Shown: positions 7,650 to 14,758 of the stretch, piece after piece
Numbering within the stretch: the stretch's first letter is position 1
Layout of the letters: every line of letters begins with the position of its first letter
NCBI GenBank assembly: GCA_046565595.1
Contig: JBKHYG010000117.1
Coordinates: forward strand, 1-22,974
Reading direction: 5' to 3'
DNA length: 22,974 bases
Source of the DNA: JBKHYG01 sp046565595
GTDB taxonomy: Bacteria; Actinomycetota; AC-67
The notes under the pieces: generated by a model
The model's database searches: none
What the model saw: only the letters and a program-made list of their open reading frames with translations
What the model was told of the DNA's origin: nothing
Made by a program: the position numbers and the translations under genes

Positions 7650-8422
7650 CGCTCTCCCGCATTGCGTTCGTACAACAGTTGCAGACCTTGCAGCGTCAGC
7701 CAAGGATCCTCGACATCGATCGCCGGGCAGATCGGCGCGATGATCCCAGCCGATCCTCCGGTGGCGATCACCGGGGTGTCTTCGCCGAGGATCTCGCGCA
7801 TCCGCCTCACTATCCCCTCCACCTGACCCGCGAACCCGTACAGCACACCAGATTGGATGGCTTCGACGGTCGTCTTTCCGATGACGCTGCGAGGAGGCGT
7901 GTACGCGATGGTCCTCAGTTGCGCCCCTGCGCGGACCAAGGCTTGGGTCGAGATCTCGATGCCAGGGGCGATCGCGCCCCCTAGGTACTCGCCCTTAGGG
8001 CCGATCGCATCGACGGTGGTCGCGGTCCCGAAATCGATGACGATGCAGGAGCCGTGGAACCGGGCGAAGGCCGCGACCGCATTGACCACACGGTCCGCAC
8101 CGACCTCTCTGGGATTGTCGGTCGAGATCATGAGCCCGGTCTTCAGGCCTGGTCCGACCACCATCGGTGGGAAATGGAAGTAGCGCTCGCACATGTCGCG
8201 GATCGTCTCGGTCACCTGTGGAACGACGCTGCTGACCGCGACCCCGGTCACCTGCTTCCCGAAGGACAATCCGGCCTGGCCCATCAAGCCACCGAAGATG
8301 AGTGCGAGTTCGTCTCCGGTGCGGTGAGCGTCGGTAGCGATCCGCCAGTGTCGTTCCAACTCGCCCCTGTCGAAGAGACCGATGACGGTCTGGGTGTTGC
8401 CGACATCCACCGCCAACAACAT
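7646..8422 (-). CDS. coaX: Type III pantothenate kinase
   Basis: Phosphorylates pantothenate, the first committed step from vitamin B5 to coenzyme A. The 258 residues fit CoaX. Features of the ASKHA-fold kinase are DVGNT at 6-10 (phosphate loop), NPREVGADRVVNAVAA near 103 (pantothenate binding), IDFGTATTVD near 128-137 and GGAIAPGI near 148. The ATG at 8422 overlaps the nadC stop as TGATG, and the 3' end overlaps lysS as ATGA, so both junctions look translationally coupled. Placed after panC and panD, it extends the local pathway from pantothenate synthesis to its activation. Confidence 0.96.
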   Translation of the reverse strand: MLLAVDVGNTQTVIGLFDRGELERHWRIATDAHRTGDELALIFGGLMGQAGLSFGKQVTGVAVSSVVPQVTETIRDMCERYFHFPPMVVGPGLKTGLMISTDNPREVGADRVVNAVAAFARFHGSCIVIDFGTATTVDAIGPKGEYLGGAIAPGIEISTQALVRAGAQLRTIAYTPPRSVIGKTTVEAIQSGVLYGFAGQVEGIVRRMREILGEDTPVIATGGSAGIIAPICPAIDVEDPWLTLQGLQLLYERNAGER

Positions 8423-9258
8423 CAGAGCGCCTCGATCTCGAGGGAGAGGTCGATCGCGGGCGCGGAATGGGTCACGGCTCCGACGCTGATCGCGTCCACG
8501 CCCGTGGCCGCGATCTCTGCGATCGTCTCGAGCGTGATCCCGCCGCTAGCTTCGGTCTTGCAGCGTCCGCCCACCAGCGCGACAGCTTCCGCGAGCATGG
8601 CCGGCGGCATGTTGTCGAGCAGAAGCTCGTCTGCCTGCGCGTCCACCGCTGCACTCACCTGATCGAGGGTGTCGCACTCGACCTCGATCCACGCACCAGG
8701 GGCGTACTCGCGCGCACGCTCGATGGCAGCCACGATCCCGCCCGCCACGGCGATGTGGTTGTCCTTGATCAGGATCTGGTCCGCCAGGGTCATCCGATGG
8801 TTCTTCCCGCCACCCGCGATCACCGCGGCCTTCTCGAGCAGGCGTAGACCAGGCGTCGTCTTCCGCGTATCGCGCACCTCGACTGTCCCCGCCGCTTCGA
8901 CGAATCGCGAGGTGTGCGTAGCGATCCCAGACAGGTGCTGGATCAGGTTCAACGCCGTTCGTTCTGCGGCTAGCAGCAAACGAAGCGGCCCTTCGACCCG
9001 TGCAACGGTCGCGCCGGTCTCGATCATGTCACCATCGGCGTGGGAGGTTTCGACACGGACACGACCGAGTTCGTCGAACACTGCGATGAAGGCGTCGAGT
9101 CCCGCCAGGACGCATGCCTCCCGCGCGACCAGAGATGCGACCCCCTCGGTACCCGCAGGGATGACCGCATGCGTCGTCAGGTCCTGGTGCGCGCGATCCT
9201 CTGAAAGCGCAGCGCGAACGACCGCGCGTCGTGCAGCGGCGAGCGCCCCGTCGTCCAC
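8422..9258 (-). CDS. nadC: Nicotinate-nucleotide diphosphorylase (quinolinate phosphoribosyltransferase)
   Basis: Converts quinolinate and PRPP to nicotinate mononucleotide in de novo NAD synthesis. The 278 residues are a normal length. The hallmark active-site run is present: DTRKTTPGLRLLEKAAV, then GGGKNHR and LIKDNH. LLDNM, EASGGI and a C-terminal GVDAISVGAVTHS follow. The start is GTG at 9258, 7 bases after panD, with no strong Shine-Dalgarno sequence, so it probably depends on coupling to panD. nadA and nadB, which make quinolinate, are not in the window. In the mycobacterial version of this cluster nadC is elsewhere. Confidence 0.95.
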   Translation of the reverse strand: MDDGALAAARRAVVRAALSEDRAHQDLTTHAVIPAGTEGVASLVAREACVLAGLDAFIAVFDELGRVRVETSHADGDMIETGATVARVEGPLRLLLAAERTALNLIQHLSGIATHTSRFVEAAGTVEVRDTRKTTPGLRLLEKAAVIAGGGKNHRMTLADQILIKDNHIAVAGGIVAAIERAREYAPGAWIEVECDTLDQVSAAVDAQADELLLDNMPPAMLAEAVALVGGRCKTEASGGITLETIAEIAATGVDAISVGAVTHSAPAIDLSLEIEAL

Positions 9259-9265
9259 CGAAAGG

Positions 9266-9649
9266 TCAGATCACGACCGCGCCGTGGCGTTCAGCCTCGA
9301 TCGCGGTGACCCGGTTGCGCTCGTCGACGAAGACGACCGTCGGCTCGTGGGCACGAGCCTCTGCATCCGTCATGGTCGCGTAGCTGATGACGATGACCAG
9401 GTCGCCTGGAGAGACGAGCCTGGCAGCAGCGCCGTTCAGGCAGACGGCGCCTGAGCCGGCCGGCCCTTCGATCGCATAGGTCTCGAGGCGAACACCGTTG
9501 GTGATGTCGCAGACCTGCACCCGCTCGTTCGGGAGGATGTCAGCCGCCTTCATCAGGTCGGCGTCGAGGGTTATGGACCCGACATAGTCGAGGTTCGCCT
9601 CGGTCACCGTGGCACGGTGGACCTTGGACTTCATCATCGTGCGGAACAT
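9266..9649 (-). CDS. panD: Aspartate 1-decarboxylase proenzyme
   Basis: Makes beta-alanine for pantothenate synthesis. The protein is 127 residues and starts MFRTMMKSKVHRATVTEANL. The pyruvoyl-forming self-cleavage site is Gly24-Ser25 in DYVGSITLD. Other conserved parts are the Lys9 region, NGVRLETYAI, and CLNGAAARLVSPGDLVIVISY. The ATG at 9649 has GAAGGGAG just upstream. It lies 22 bases after panC, whose product consumes beta-alanine, and 7 bases before nadC. Confidence 0.97.
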   Translation of the reverse strand: MFRTMMKSKVHRATVTEANLDYVGSITLDADLMKAADILPNERVQVCDITNGVRLETYAIEGPAGSGAVCLNGAAARLVSPGDLVIVISYATMTDAEARAHEPTVVFVDERNRVTAIEAERHGAVVI

Positions 9650-9671
9650 CTGGCTCCCTTCGATCGATGCC

Positions 9672-10520
9672 CTATCGGGTCACCGTCAGGTTGTCGATGA
9701 GTCGCGCTGGTCCGACGAACGCCGCGACAGCGAGCAACGCTTCTCCGGAGATGGTCGAAAGATCGTCGAGGCTCTCAGGATCGACGCAAGCCGCATAATC
9801 CAAGCGGGCCAGCGGCTCCAATCGTACCTGCTCGGCCATGGCATCCGCGACCCGGCCGCCGTCGGTCTCGCCAGCCTCGATCGCGGCTAGTCCAGCGGCC
9901 AGAGCCCTCGACAAGCACAGGGCTGATCTGCGCTCGTCGGAGGACAGGTAAGAGTTCCTGCTGCTCATCGCCAGACCGTCTGATTCCCGCACGGTCGGGC
10001 ACGCGATGACCTCCACCGGGAAGTCGAAGGCTTGGGCCAGTCGCCTGATGATGACCAACTGTTGGGCGTCCTTCTGACCGAAGTACGCCCTGCACGGCCC
10101 CGCCAGGTTGAAGAGTTTGGCCACGATGGTCGCCACGCCGTCGAAGTGGCCGGGGCGGGTCCTGCCGCACAACCTGTCCCCGATCGGGCCGACCTGGATG
10201 TTGAAGTCCGAGCCGCTGCCGAGCATCCCTTCCGGGCTGTCTGGCCACAGCACCAGATCGACCCCTGCCTCCAGACAGGTCCGCGTGTCCCGCTCTCGGT
10301 CCTTCGGATACCTGTCTAGATCCTCGTTGGCGCCGAACTGCAAAGGATTGACGAAGATGCTTGCAGCCACCAGATCGCACTCATCCTTCGCGCGGCGCAT
10401 CAGGCTCGCGTGTCCCTCGTGGAGGAACCCCATCGTCGGCACGAATCCGATCGCCTTGCCGGCTACGCGTTCGCGTATCAGTTCGCGTTGGAACTCATGA
10501 CGATCGGTGACGATCCTCAT
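9672..10520 (-). CDS. panC: Pantothenate synthetase (pantoate--beta-alanine ligase)
   Basis: ATP-dependent condensation of pantoate with beta-alanine to form pantothenate. The 282 residues fit the family. The nucleotide-binding PTMGFLHEGH lies at 28-37. NPLQFGANEDLDRYPKD, GRTRPGHFDGVATIVAKLF and YFGQKDAQQL follow, then RESDGLAMSSRNSYLS with the KMSKS-equivalent region. The ATG at 10520 overlaps the DUF2520 gene stop as ATGA. panB, for pantoate synthesis, is not present in the window. Confidence 0.96.
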   Translation of the reverse strand: MRIVTDRHEFQRELIRERVAGKAIGFVPTMGFLHEGHASLMRRAKDECDLVAASIFVNPLQFGANEDLDRYPKDRERDTRTCLEAGVDLVLWPDSPEGMLGSGSDFNIQVGPIGDRLCGRTRPGHFDGVATIVAKLFNLAGPCRAYFGQKDAQQLVIIRRLAQAFDFPVEVIACPTVRESDGLAMSSRNSYLSSDERRSALCLSRALAAGLAAIEAGETDGGRVADAMAEQVRLEPLARLDYAACVDPESLDDLSTISGEALLAVAAFVGPARLIDNLTVTR

Positions 10521-11275
10521 GCCTCCAGCACCTTGCGCATCCGTTCGGCTGCCCGCGGATCCAGACGCTTCGACCCCGCCGCCAAGGCGAGGGCGCGCAG
10601 GGCGTTGGCACGATAGGACTCTGCTATATCGGGAGGCAGCGCTTCGAGGTGGGCAGACACCGTTGCAGCATCGCCACGCGATACCGGACCTGTCAACGCG
10701 TCAGCGGCGCCGAGCCGCCCGATGTTCGCCACGGTCCTCTCGAGCAGCGGTTGCAGCATCTGCGAGGCGGAACCGAGCAGATCCGAGGCGTCTGCTGCCA
10801 GAGCGACCAGATGATTGGACGCGTGAACGAGCGCGGCGTGGTGGACCGCTCGAGACTCCTGCGGGATGTGTGCGAACCTGCCGTTCACGGCGGACACGAG
10901 ACGCTCGCAGTCGGTGCGCGCGTCATCCGTTGCGGTGATCCCGAACCACACGCCATCAAGTGGCTCGGTCGAAGTTGCTATCGGCGTGGCGGGATGAACG
11001 CAGCCGGCACGCCGCCTGCCCTCGAAGACCTCTAGTCCGAGGGGACCGCAGCAGTGCACGATCAGCGCATCCTCACCGACCAGCGAGTTGGCTCGCGACA
11101 CGACCTCTGCGACTGCCGCGTCAGGAACGGCCACGATCACACGCTCGGCAGCAGCGATGAGGTTCGGGTCATCTGCGCGACCGATCAGACGCGTAGAGAC
11201 CCCTCGGGCGGCCAGCGCCGCCGCGAAGGATCCGCCGACCCGGCCAGGGCCGATGATGCAGGTTCGAGGCTCCAT
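10517..11275 (-). CDS. Rossmann-fold plus DUF2520 protein, possible ketopantoate-reductase-like enzyme
   Basis: A 252-residue cytoplasmic protein. The N-terminal half is a Rossmann fold with the dinucleotide motif IIGPGRVGGSFAAAL (about 7-21), followed by VIVAVPDAAV and an Ala/Gly-rich sheet region. The C-terminal half is all-helical and of DUF2520 type (HHAALVHASNHLVALAADA and later helices). This arrangement resembles the ProC/PanE/6-phosphogluconate dehydrogenase class. In mycobacteria the gene just before panC encodes the same kind of protein (Rv3603c). First place in a pan operon that lacks a visible panE makes ketopantoate reduction an attractive but untested role. The ATG at 11275 is 9 bases after a TATCCT -10; the gene overlaps panC by 4 bases. 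Confidence 0.85.
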   Translation of the reverse strand: MEPRTCIIGPGRVGGSFAAALAARGVSTRLIGRADDPNLIAAAERVIVAVPDAAVAEVVSRANSLVGEDALIVHCCGPLGLEVFEGRRRAGCVHPATPIATSTEPLDGVWFGITATDDARTDCERLVSAVNGRFAHIPQESRAVHHAALVHASNHLVALAADASDLLGSASQMLQPLLERTVANIGRLGAADALTGPVSRGDAATVSAHLEALPPDIAESYRANALRALALAAGSKRLDPRAAERMRKVLEA

Positions 11276-11284
11276 CGGGCGCCC

Positions 11285-11312
11285 AGGATAGGCCTGCTCG
11301 AGAAGGTGTCCG
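11285..11312 (-). promoter_or_regulatory. Putative promoter of the DUF2520-pan-nadC-coaX-lysS operon
   Basis: On the minus strand the 63-base divergent gap contains CGGACA, a 16-base spacer, TATCCT (11285-11290), then 9 bases to the ATG at 11275. The spacing would give a leaderless or very short-leader message. No good promoter was seen for the divergent plus-strand gene at 11339, which instead has a GGAG Shine-Dalgarno sequence. Confidence 0.45.
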
Positions 11313-11338
11313 TTCGAGTCGCAACGAATCGGAGAACC

Positions 11339-12316
11339 ATGCGTAGATCCCTCGCGGTCCTGTCAGCCATGAGCATGTTGACGCTCGCTCCAAGCAGCGC
11401 CGAGCATCCGACCATCTCGCGGTCCTTCGATTGTTCGGGCGCGGGCGGCGCGACGGCAGCCATGGAGAACGAGTACATCGTGGAGTCCGGTTACGGACCA
11501 TGTTGGTTCCATACGGGCCATCACACATACGACCTCGGAGGCGTGTATGCCGTCGACAACCTCAAGGGGCGGGTCTTCAGCGTCGAGGTCCAGTTCTCTC
11601 CGCCGATCGAAGCCGACGCGTCCGGGATCACGATCGTGGTCGAGGCCTCCCTTGATGGCCGCAACTGGGAGCCGATCGGCACGATGCCTTACGCGGCTCT
11701 CTCGACCCGGCAAGACATCCTCTTCGATCTCGACACCGACGGAGTCTTAGCCAGGTACCTGCGGATCCGGCAGCCACTCTCAGCTGCACAAGGGCTGAGC
11801 GGCTACCTGGATTCTTCGCGGTTCGAGGCGAGCCTGCGGTCAGCCACCGCCGATCCTCTTCCAGCCTGGGAGAGTGACGAACGGGAACTGCGCTGCGCGA
11901 GCGACACGATGGAGCGGATCTATCCCGGACATCCCTGCTGGTTCGGAGGCATCAACCGCTACGACTCTCCAAGCGTCTTCCATACCTATCCCCTCGATGG
12001 AGTTCAGCAGGTCGGGCAGGTGGAAGGCGTCGCGACCTTCCTTCCTTGGAGGACCGACGACTACACCCAGAACGGCGGGAACCGCAGGACCTTGCAGGCT
12101 CACCTGCAATCGAGCGTCGACGGCGAAGACTGGACGACCGTGCATACCTTCACCGCCGAGTATGGGGTCCCGGCGGGCTTCGTCACCGACGAGGTCGGTC
12201 AAGCTGCATATCTGCGGCTGGTGGCCGAATACCACAAGGGAGTGACCACGCATCCGGCGCTCAAGCATGTGCGAGGGATGCTGTTCGACTCGACCCTGCT
12301 CGTAACCAGATCCTGA
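11339..12316 (+). CDS. Secreted protein with two F5/8C-like (discoidin-like) modules carrying a Cys-Cys-Trp signature
   Basis: A 325-residue exported protein of unknown function. A signal peptide (MRRSLAVLSAMSMLTLAPSSA) would be cut near residue 21. The rest is a duplication. Module 1 (about 30-166) has C32, then GPCWF at 53-57, EASLDGRNWEPIGT at 102-115 and ARYLRI at 138-143. Module 2 (about 184-320) has C186, HPCWF at 198-202, QSSVDGEDWTTVHT at 257-270 and AAYLRL at 289-294. The S-DG--W---T and YLRI strands are typical of F5/8-type-C/galactose-binding-like beta-sandwiches, so carbohydrate or surface binding is an inference. I chose ATG 11339 (GGAG at 11331-11334) over longer in-frame starts that overlap the divergent gene. 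No anchor or catalytic domain is visible. It is a lone plus-strand gene between two minus-strand operons. Confidence 0.8.
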   Translation: MRRSLAVLSAMSMLTLAPSSAEHPTISRSFDCSGAGGATAAMENEYIVESGYGPCWFHTGHHTYDLGGVYAVDNLKGRVFSVEVQFSPPIEADASGITIVVEASLDGRNWEPIGTMPYAALSTRQDILFDLDTDGVLARYLRIRQPLSAAQGLSGYLDSSRFEASLRSATADPLPAWESDERELRCASDTMERIYPGHPCWFGGINRYDSPSVFHTYPLDGVQQVGQVEGVATFLPWRTDDYTQNGGNRRTLQAHLQSSVDGEDWTTVHTFTAEYGVPAGFVTDEVGQAAYLRLVAEYHKGVTTHPALKHVRGMLFDSTLLVTRS

Positions 12317-12339
12317 CCGCTGCTAGTGCCTCACAGCGG
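12317..12339. terminator. Possible bidirectional stem at convergent gene ends
   Basis: CCGCTG (12317-12322) and CAGCGG (12334-12339) form a 6-bp stem with an 11-base loop. It begins right after the stop of the plus-strand gene and spans the folK stop. There is no T-tract, so this is weak evidence for termination. Confidence 0.25.
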
Positions 12340-12816
12340 CCGGACCGCTTGGTCGTCGATGGCCGCGGCTAGTTCTGCGACGGTTTGCGAGCGTCCCGGG
12401 GGGACCAGATCGGGGGCGAGCTCGGCCAACGGAACCAGCGCGAAGGCCCTCTCGAAGAGCCTGGGATGCGGGATGATCAGACCGCCGGTGTTCAGTTCGA
12501 GATCTCCGAACAGCAAGACATCGATATCTATGATCCTCGGACCCCACCGCGCCTCATTCGCCCGACGACGACCCAGCGCGTTCTCGATCGCCATGCAGCG
12601 ATCCAGCAGCTCTCCCGGCTGCATCCTGGTCTCGATCTCGACCACCTGGTTCAGGAACCAAGGCTGATCTTCGGGCCCACCGATCGGCTCGGTCTCATAG
12701 AGCCTCGAACTCCGGAGGAGCCGCGCGGGTCCCCAATCGAGTGCTTCCGCCGCCTGCTGCAGGCTCGTTTCACGGTCACCGAGATTGCCTCCGAGCCCGA
12801 GGTAGGCGATGGTCAC
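12331..12816 (-). CDS. folK: 2-amino-4-hydroxy-6-hydroxymethyldihydropteridine pyrophosphokinase
   Basis: Transfers pyrophosphate from ATP to 6-hydroxymethyl-dihydropterin, activating it for FolP. The 161 residues fit HPPK. It starts MTIAYLGLGGNLGD and has YETEPIGGPEDQPWFLNQV and the metal/ATP-binding RWGPRIIDIDVLLFGD followed by IPHPRLFERAFAL. The start is GTG at 12816, overlapping the folB stop as GTGA. It is the last gene of the folE-folP-folB-folK operon. Confidence 0.96.
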   Translation of the reverse strand: MTIAYLGLGGNLGDRETSLQQAAEALDWGPARLLRSSRLYETEPIGGPEDQPWFLNQVVEIETRMQPGELLDRCMAIENALGRRRANEARWGPRIIDIDVLLFGDLELNTGGLIIPHPRLFERAFALVPLAELAPDLVPPGRSQTVAELAAAIDDQAVRPL

Positions 12817-13196
12817 TTCTCGTCCAGGTCTTCGCGTCCGCGAGTGATCTCAACCGCGACCTCATCGACATCTTCGCTGAGAGGGGCGTTCGGTTTGGCC
12901 ACTCGGACCCAGCAATCCTCGACAGCCTCGACCTCGAGCAGCAGCCGCGCGATCCGGTCCGCGAGTGTTTCGATCAGTTGGAACTCGCCGTCGGAGACTA
13001 GCGATGCGATCCGGCGGACCATCCCGTCATAGTCGAGGGTAGCCGTCAGATCGTCGGTGGCCGACGCCAAGCGAGTGTCGTACCTGGCCGCAACCGACAC
13101 GGTGATCGGCTGAGGTACCGCGCGTTCCTCAGGTGTGACGCCGACGCGCCCCTTGACCTTCAGGCCTCGGACCTCGATCAGATCGGTATTGCTCAT
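12813..13196 (-). CDS. folB: Dihydroneopterin aldolase
   Basis: Cleaves 7,8-dihydroneopterin to 6-hydroxymethyl-dihydropterin and glycolaldehyde. The 127-residue T-fold protein has the expected RVGVTPEERAVPQPITVSV start, TLDYDGMVRRIASLV, FQLIETLADRIA with the conserved Glu, and VRVAKPNAPL with the conserved Lys. The ATG at 13196 is 1 base from the folP stop and has GGGAGG upstream; the 3' end overlaps folK as GTGA. Confidence 0.95.
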   Translation of the reverse strand: MSNTDLIEVRGLKVKGRVGVTPEERAVPQPITVSVAARYDTRLASATDDLTATLDYDGMVRRIASLVSDGEFQLIETLADRIARLLLEVEAVEDCWVRVAKPNAPLSEDVDEVAVEITRGREDLDEK

Positions 13197-13197
13197 G

Positions 13198-14007
13198 TCA
13201 CCTCCCGGCCTCTCTCACCGCGTGAACGATATCCACCACGCGCCGGGTTTCCCGCACATCATGCACCCTCACGATCGATACTCCTGCCCAGATGGCCAGA
13301 GCGACCGTCGCCAGCGAGCCTTCAAGCCGGTCATCAACCGGCAGGTCGCCGAGGGTCTTGCCTATGAAGGACTTGCGGCTCGTCCCGACCAGCACCTGAT
13401 AGCCCAGCCGCGTGAATGTCTCGAGTTCGGCGAGCAGCCGCAGGTTGTGGTCGGCGGTCTTACCGAAACCGATGCCGGGATCCACGACGATCGAGTCTCG
13501 GGCGATGCCGGCATCGAGCGCGGCCTCTGCTCGAGTAGCCAGGTACTCGTAGACCTCCTTGACGACATCGGTGTATCGAGGGCTCTGTTGCATCGTCTCC
13601 GGGGTCCCTCTCATGTGCATCAGGCAGATCGGAACCTCGTGCTTGGCGGCGAGGGCAAGCATGTCGGGATCGCGGCCTCCCGAGACATCGTTGATGAAGC
13701 CGGCGCCTGCTCGGAGCGCCGCTTCGGCAACCCTGGGCTTGGTCGTGTCGATGCTGATGAGGGTGTTTCGGCTGGCGAGTCCTTCGATGATCGGGATGAC
13801 GCGTCGGATCTCTTCTTCGGCGCTGACCGGCTCGGCCTGAGGCCGGGTTGACTCGCCGCCGATGTCGAGGATGTCGGCCCCTTGCTCGAGGCATCGCAGG
13901 CCGTGCTCTATCGCAACCGACGGGTCCAGGAAGCGCCCACCGTCGCTGAACGAATCGGGGGTCGCGTTGATGATCGCCATGATCTTCGGGCGAGCGGATC
14001 GATTCAC
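13198..14007 (-). CDS. folP: Dihydropteroate synthase
   Basis: Condenses the pterin pyrophosphate with p-aminobenzoate; this is the sulfonamide target. It is a 269-residue TIM barrel with IMAIINATPDSFSDGG, GADILDIGGESTRP, ISIDTTKPRVAEAALRAGAG, INDVSGG, VDPGIGFGKT and GTSRKSFIG, so all substrate-binding loops are intact. An ATG 123 bases upstream (14130) would add a 41-residue Arg-rich tail lying inside folE. I take the GTG at 14007 instead because it overlaps the folE stop as GTGA and starts just before the conserved barrel. Confidence 0.96.
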   Translation of the reverse strand: MNRSARPKIMAIINATPDSFSDGGRFLDPSVAIEHGLRCLEQGADILDIGGESTRPQAEPVSAEEEIRRVIPIIEGLASRNTLISIDTTKPRVAEAALRAGAGFINDVSGGRDPDMLALAAKHEVPICLMHMRGTPETMQQSPRYTDVVKEVYEYLATRAEAALDAGIARDSIVVDPGIGFGKTADHNLRLLAELETFTRLGYQVLVGTSRKSFIGKTLGDLPVDDRLEGSLATVALAIWAGVSIVRVHDVRETRRVVDIVHAVREAGR

Positions 14008-14570
14008 GCTTCCGGATCCCTGGCCAGCGCGATCAGGTTCGCCTTCTCCTGAGGATCTGCGAGCGCTCCCCGGGCTTCGACGGTCACCATCGTCGCGCCA
14101 GGTTTCCTGGCGCCGCGGATGGTCATGCACAGGTGCTCGGCTTCCACCATGACGAACACCCCTGAAGGCTGCAAGGCTTCCTCGAGAGCATCGGCAGCTT
14201 GAGCAACCAGCCGCTCTTGGACCTGCAGCCGTCTAGACAGGGCCTCGATCAGGCGCGACAACTTGGACAGGCCACAGATCCGGCCGTCAGGTCCGGGGAG
14301 GTACGCGACCGCAGCTTGACCGATGAAGGGCAGGAGATGATGCTCGCAGAACGAGACGAGCTCGACGCCTCGGACCATGATCAGCCCATGCGCTTCCTCC
14401 TCAGGCAGAGGAGCCAGCAGGGCGACCGGATCGGTCGCGTAACCCTCGAAGAGTTCTGCGTAGGCCTCGGCCACCCGACCCGGTGTTCCGGTCAGGCCGG
14501 GGCGATAGGGATCCTCCCCTATGGACTTCAAGAGGTCCCGTATCGCGGTTCTGGTCCCTTCGGTGTCCAC
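14004..14570 (-). CDS. folE: GTP cyclohydrolase I
   Basis: Converts GTP to 7,8-dihydroneopterin triphosphate, the first step of folate synthesis. The 188 residues are of FolE-I type. It has AIRDLLKSIGEDPYRPGL, the zinc site Cys75/His78 within SFCEHHLLPF plus Cys148 in HLCMTIRGARKPG, and QVQERLVAQ. Zn-dependent catalysis is therefore expected. The start is uncertain: a GTG at 14570 lies 10 bases after a TAGGTT that could be a leaderless -10, while a TTG at 14582 would add four residues but has no well-spaced Shine-Dalgarno sequence. It is first in the fol operon and divergent from the large secreted-protein gene. The 14571-14758 gap shows no other gene. Confidence 0.95.
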   Translation of the reverse strand: MDTEGTRTAIRDLLKSIGEDPYRPGLTGTPGRVAEAYAELFEGYATDPVALLAPLPEEEAHGLIMVRGVELVSFCEHHLLPFIGQAAVAYLPGPDGRICGLSKLSRLIEALSRRLQVQERLVAQAADALEEALQPSGVFVMVEAEHLCMTIRGARKPGATMVTVEARGALADPQEKANLIALARDPEA

Positions 14571-14758
14571 GAAGGTTCCCAACCTACCGCGACCTGGGGA
14601 TTCGGCGCCCGACGGACTCGGCCAGAAGGTTCGGTTTGGACCCTTGTGGCGGTCATCCGGGCAGGAACCCGACCCTTCGGACGCGAATCGTTACCGCGGA
14701 GGAACCTGCCCCTGGTGCGTCATCGGGGCTGGTGTTCGTATTCGGAGAGAGGGACATA

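Noticed and set aside
6567..7826. 419-codon plus-strand frame over lysS/coaX
   Set aside because: Antisense to two well-supported genes with intact catalytic motifs; no domain recognised.
11054..11338. Longer 5' start for the plus-strand F5/8C-like protein
   Set aside because: It would precede the signal peptide with 95 codons lying antisense in the DUF2520 gene. ATG 11339 has a Shine-Dalgarno sequence and a proper signal peptide.
14483..14758. Longer start for the 1401-residue protein
   Set aside because: It overlaps folE and puts 92 Arg/Pro-rich residues before an evident signal peptide. GTG 14759 has a strong Shine-Dalgarno sequence.
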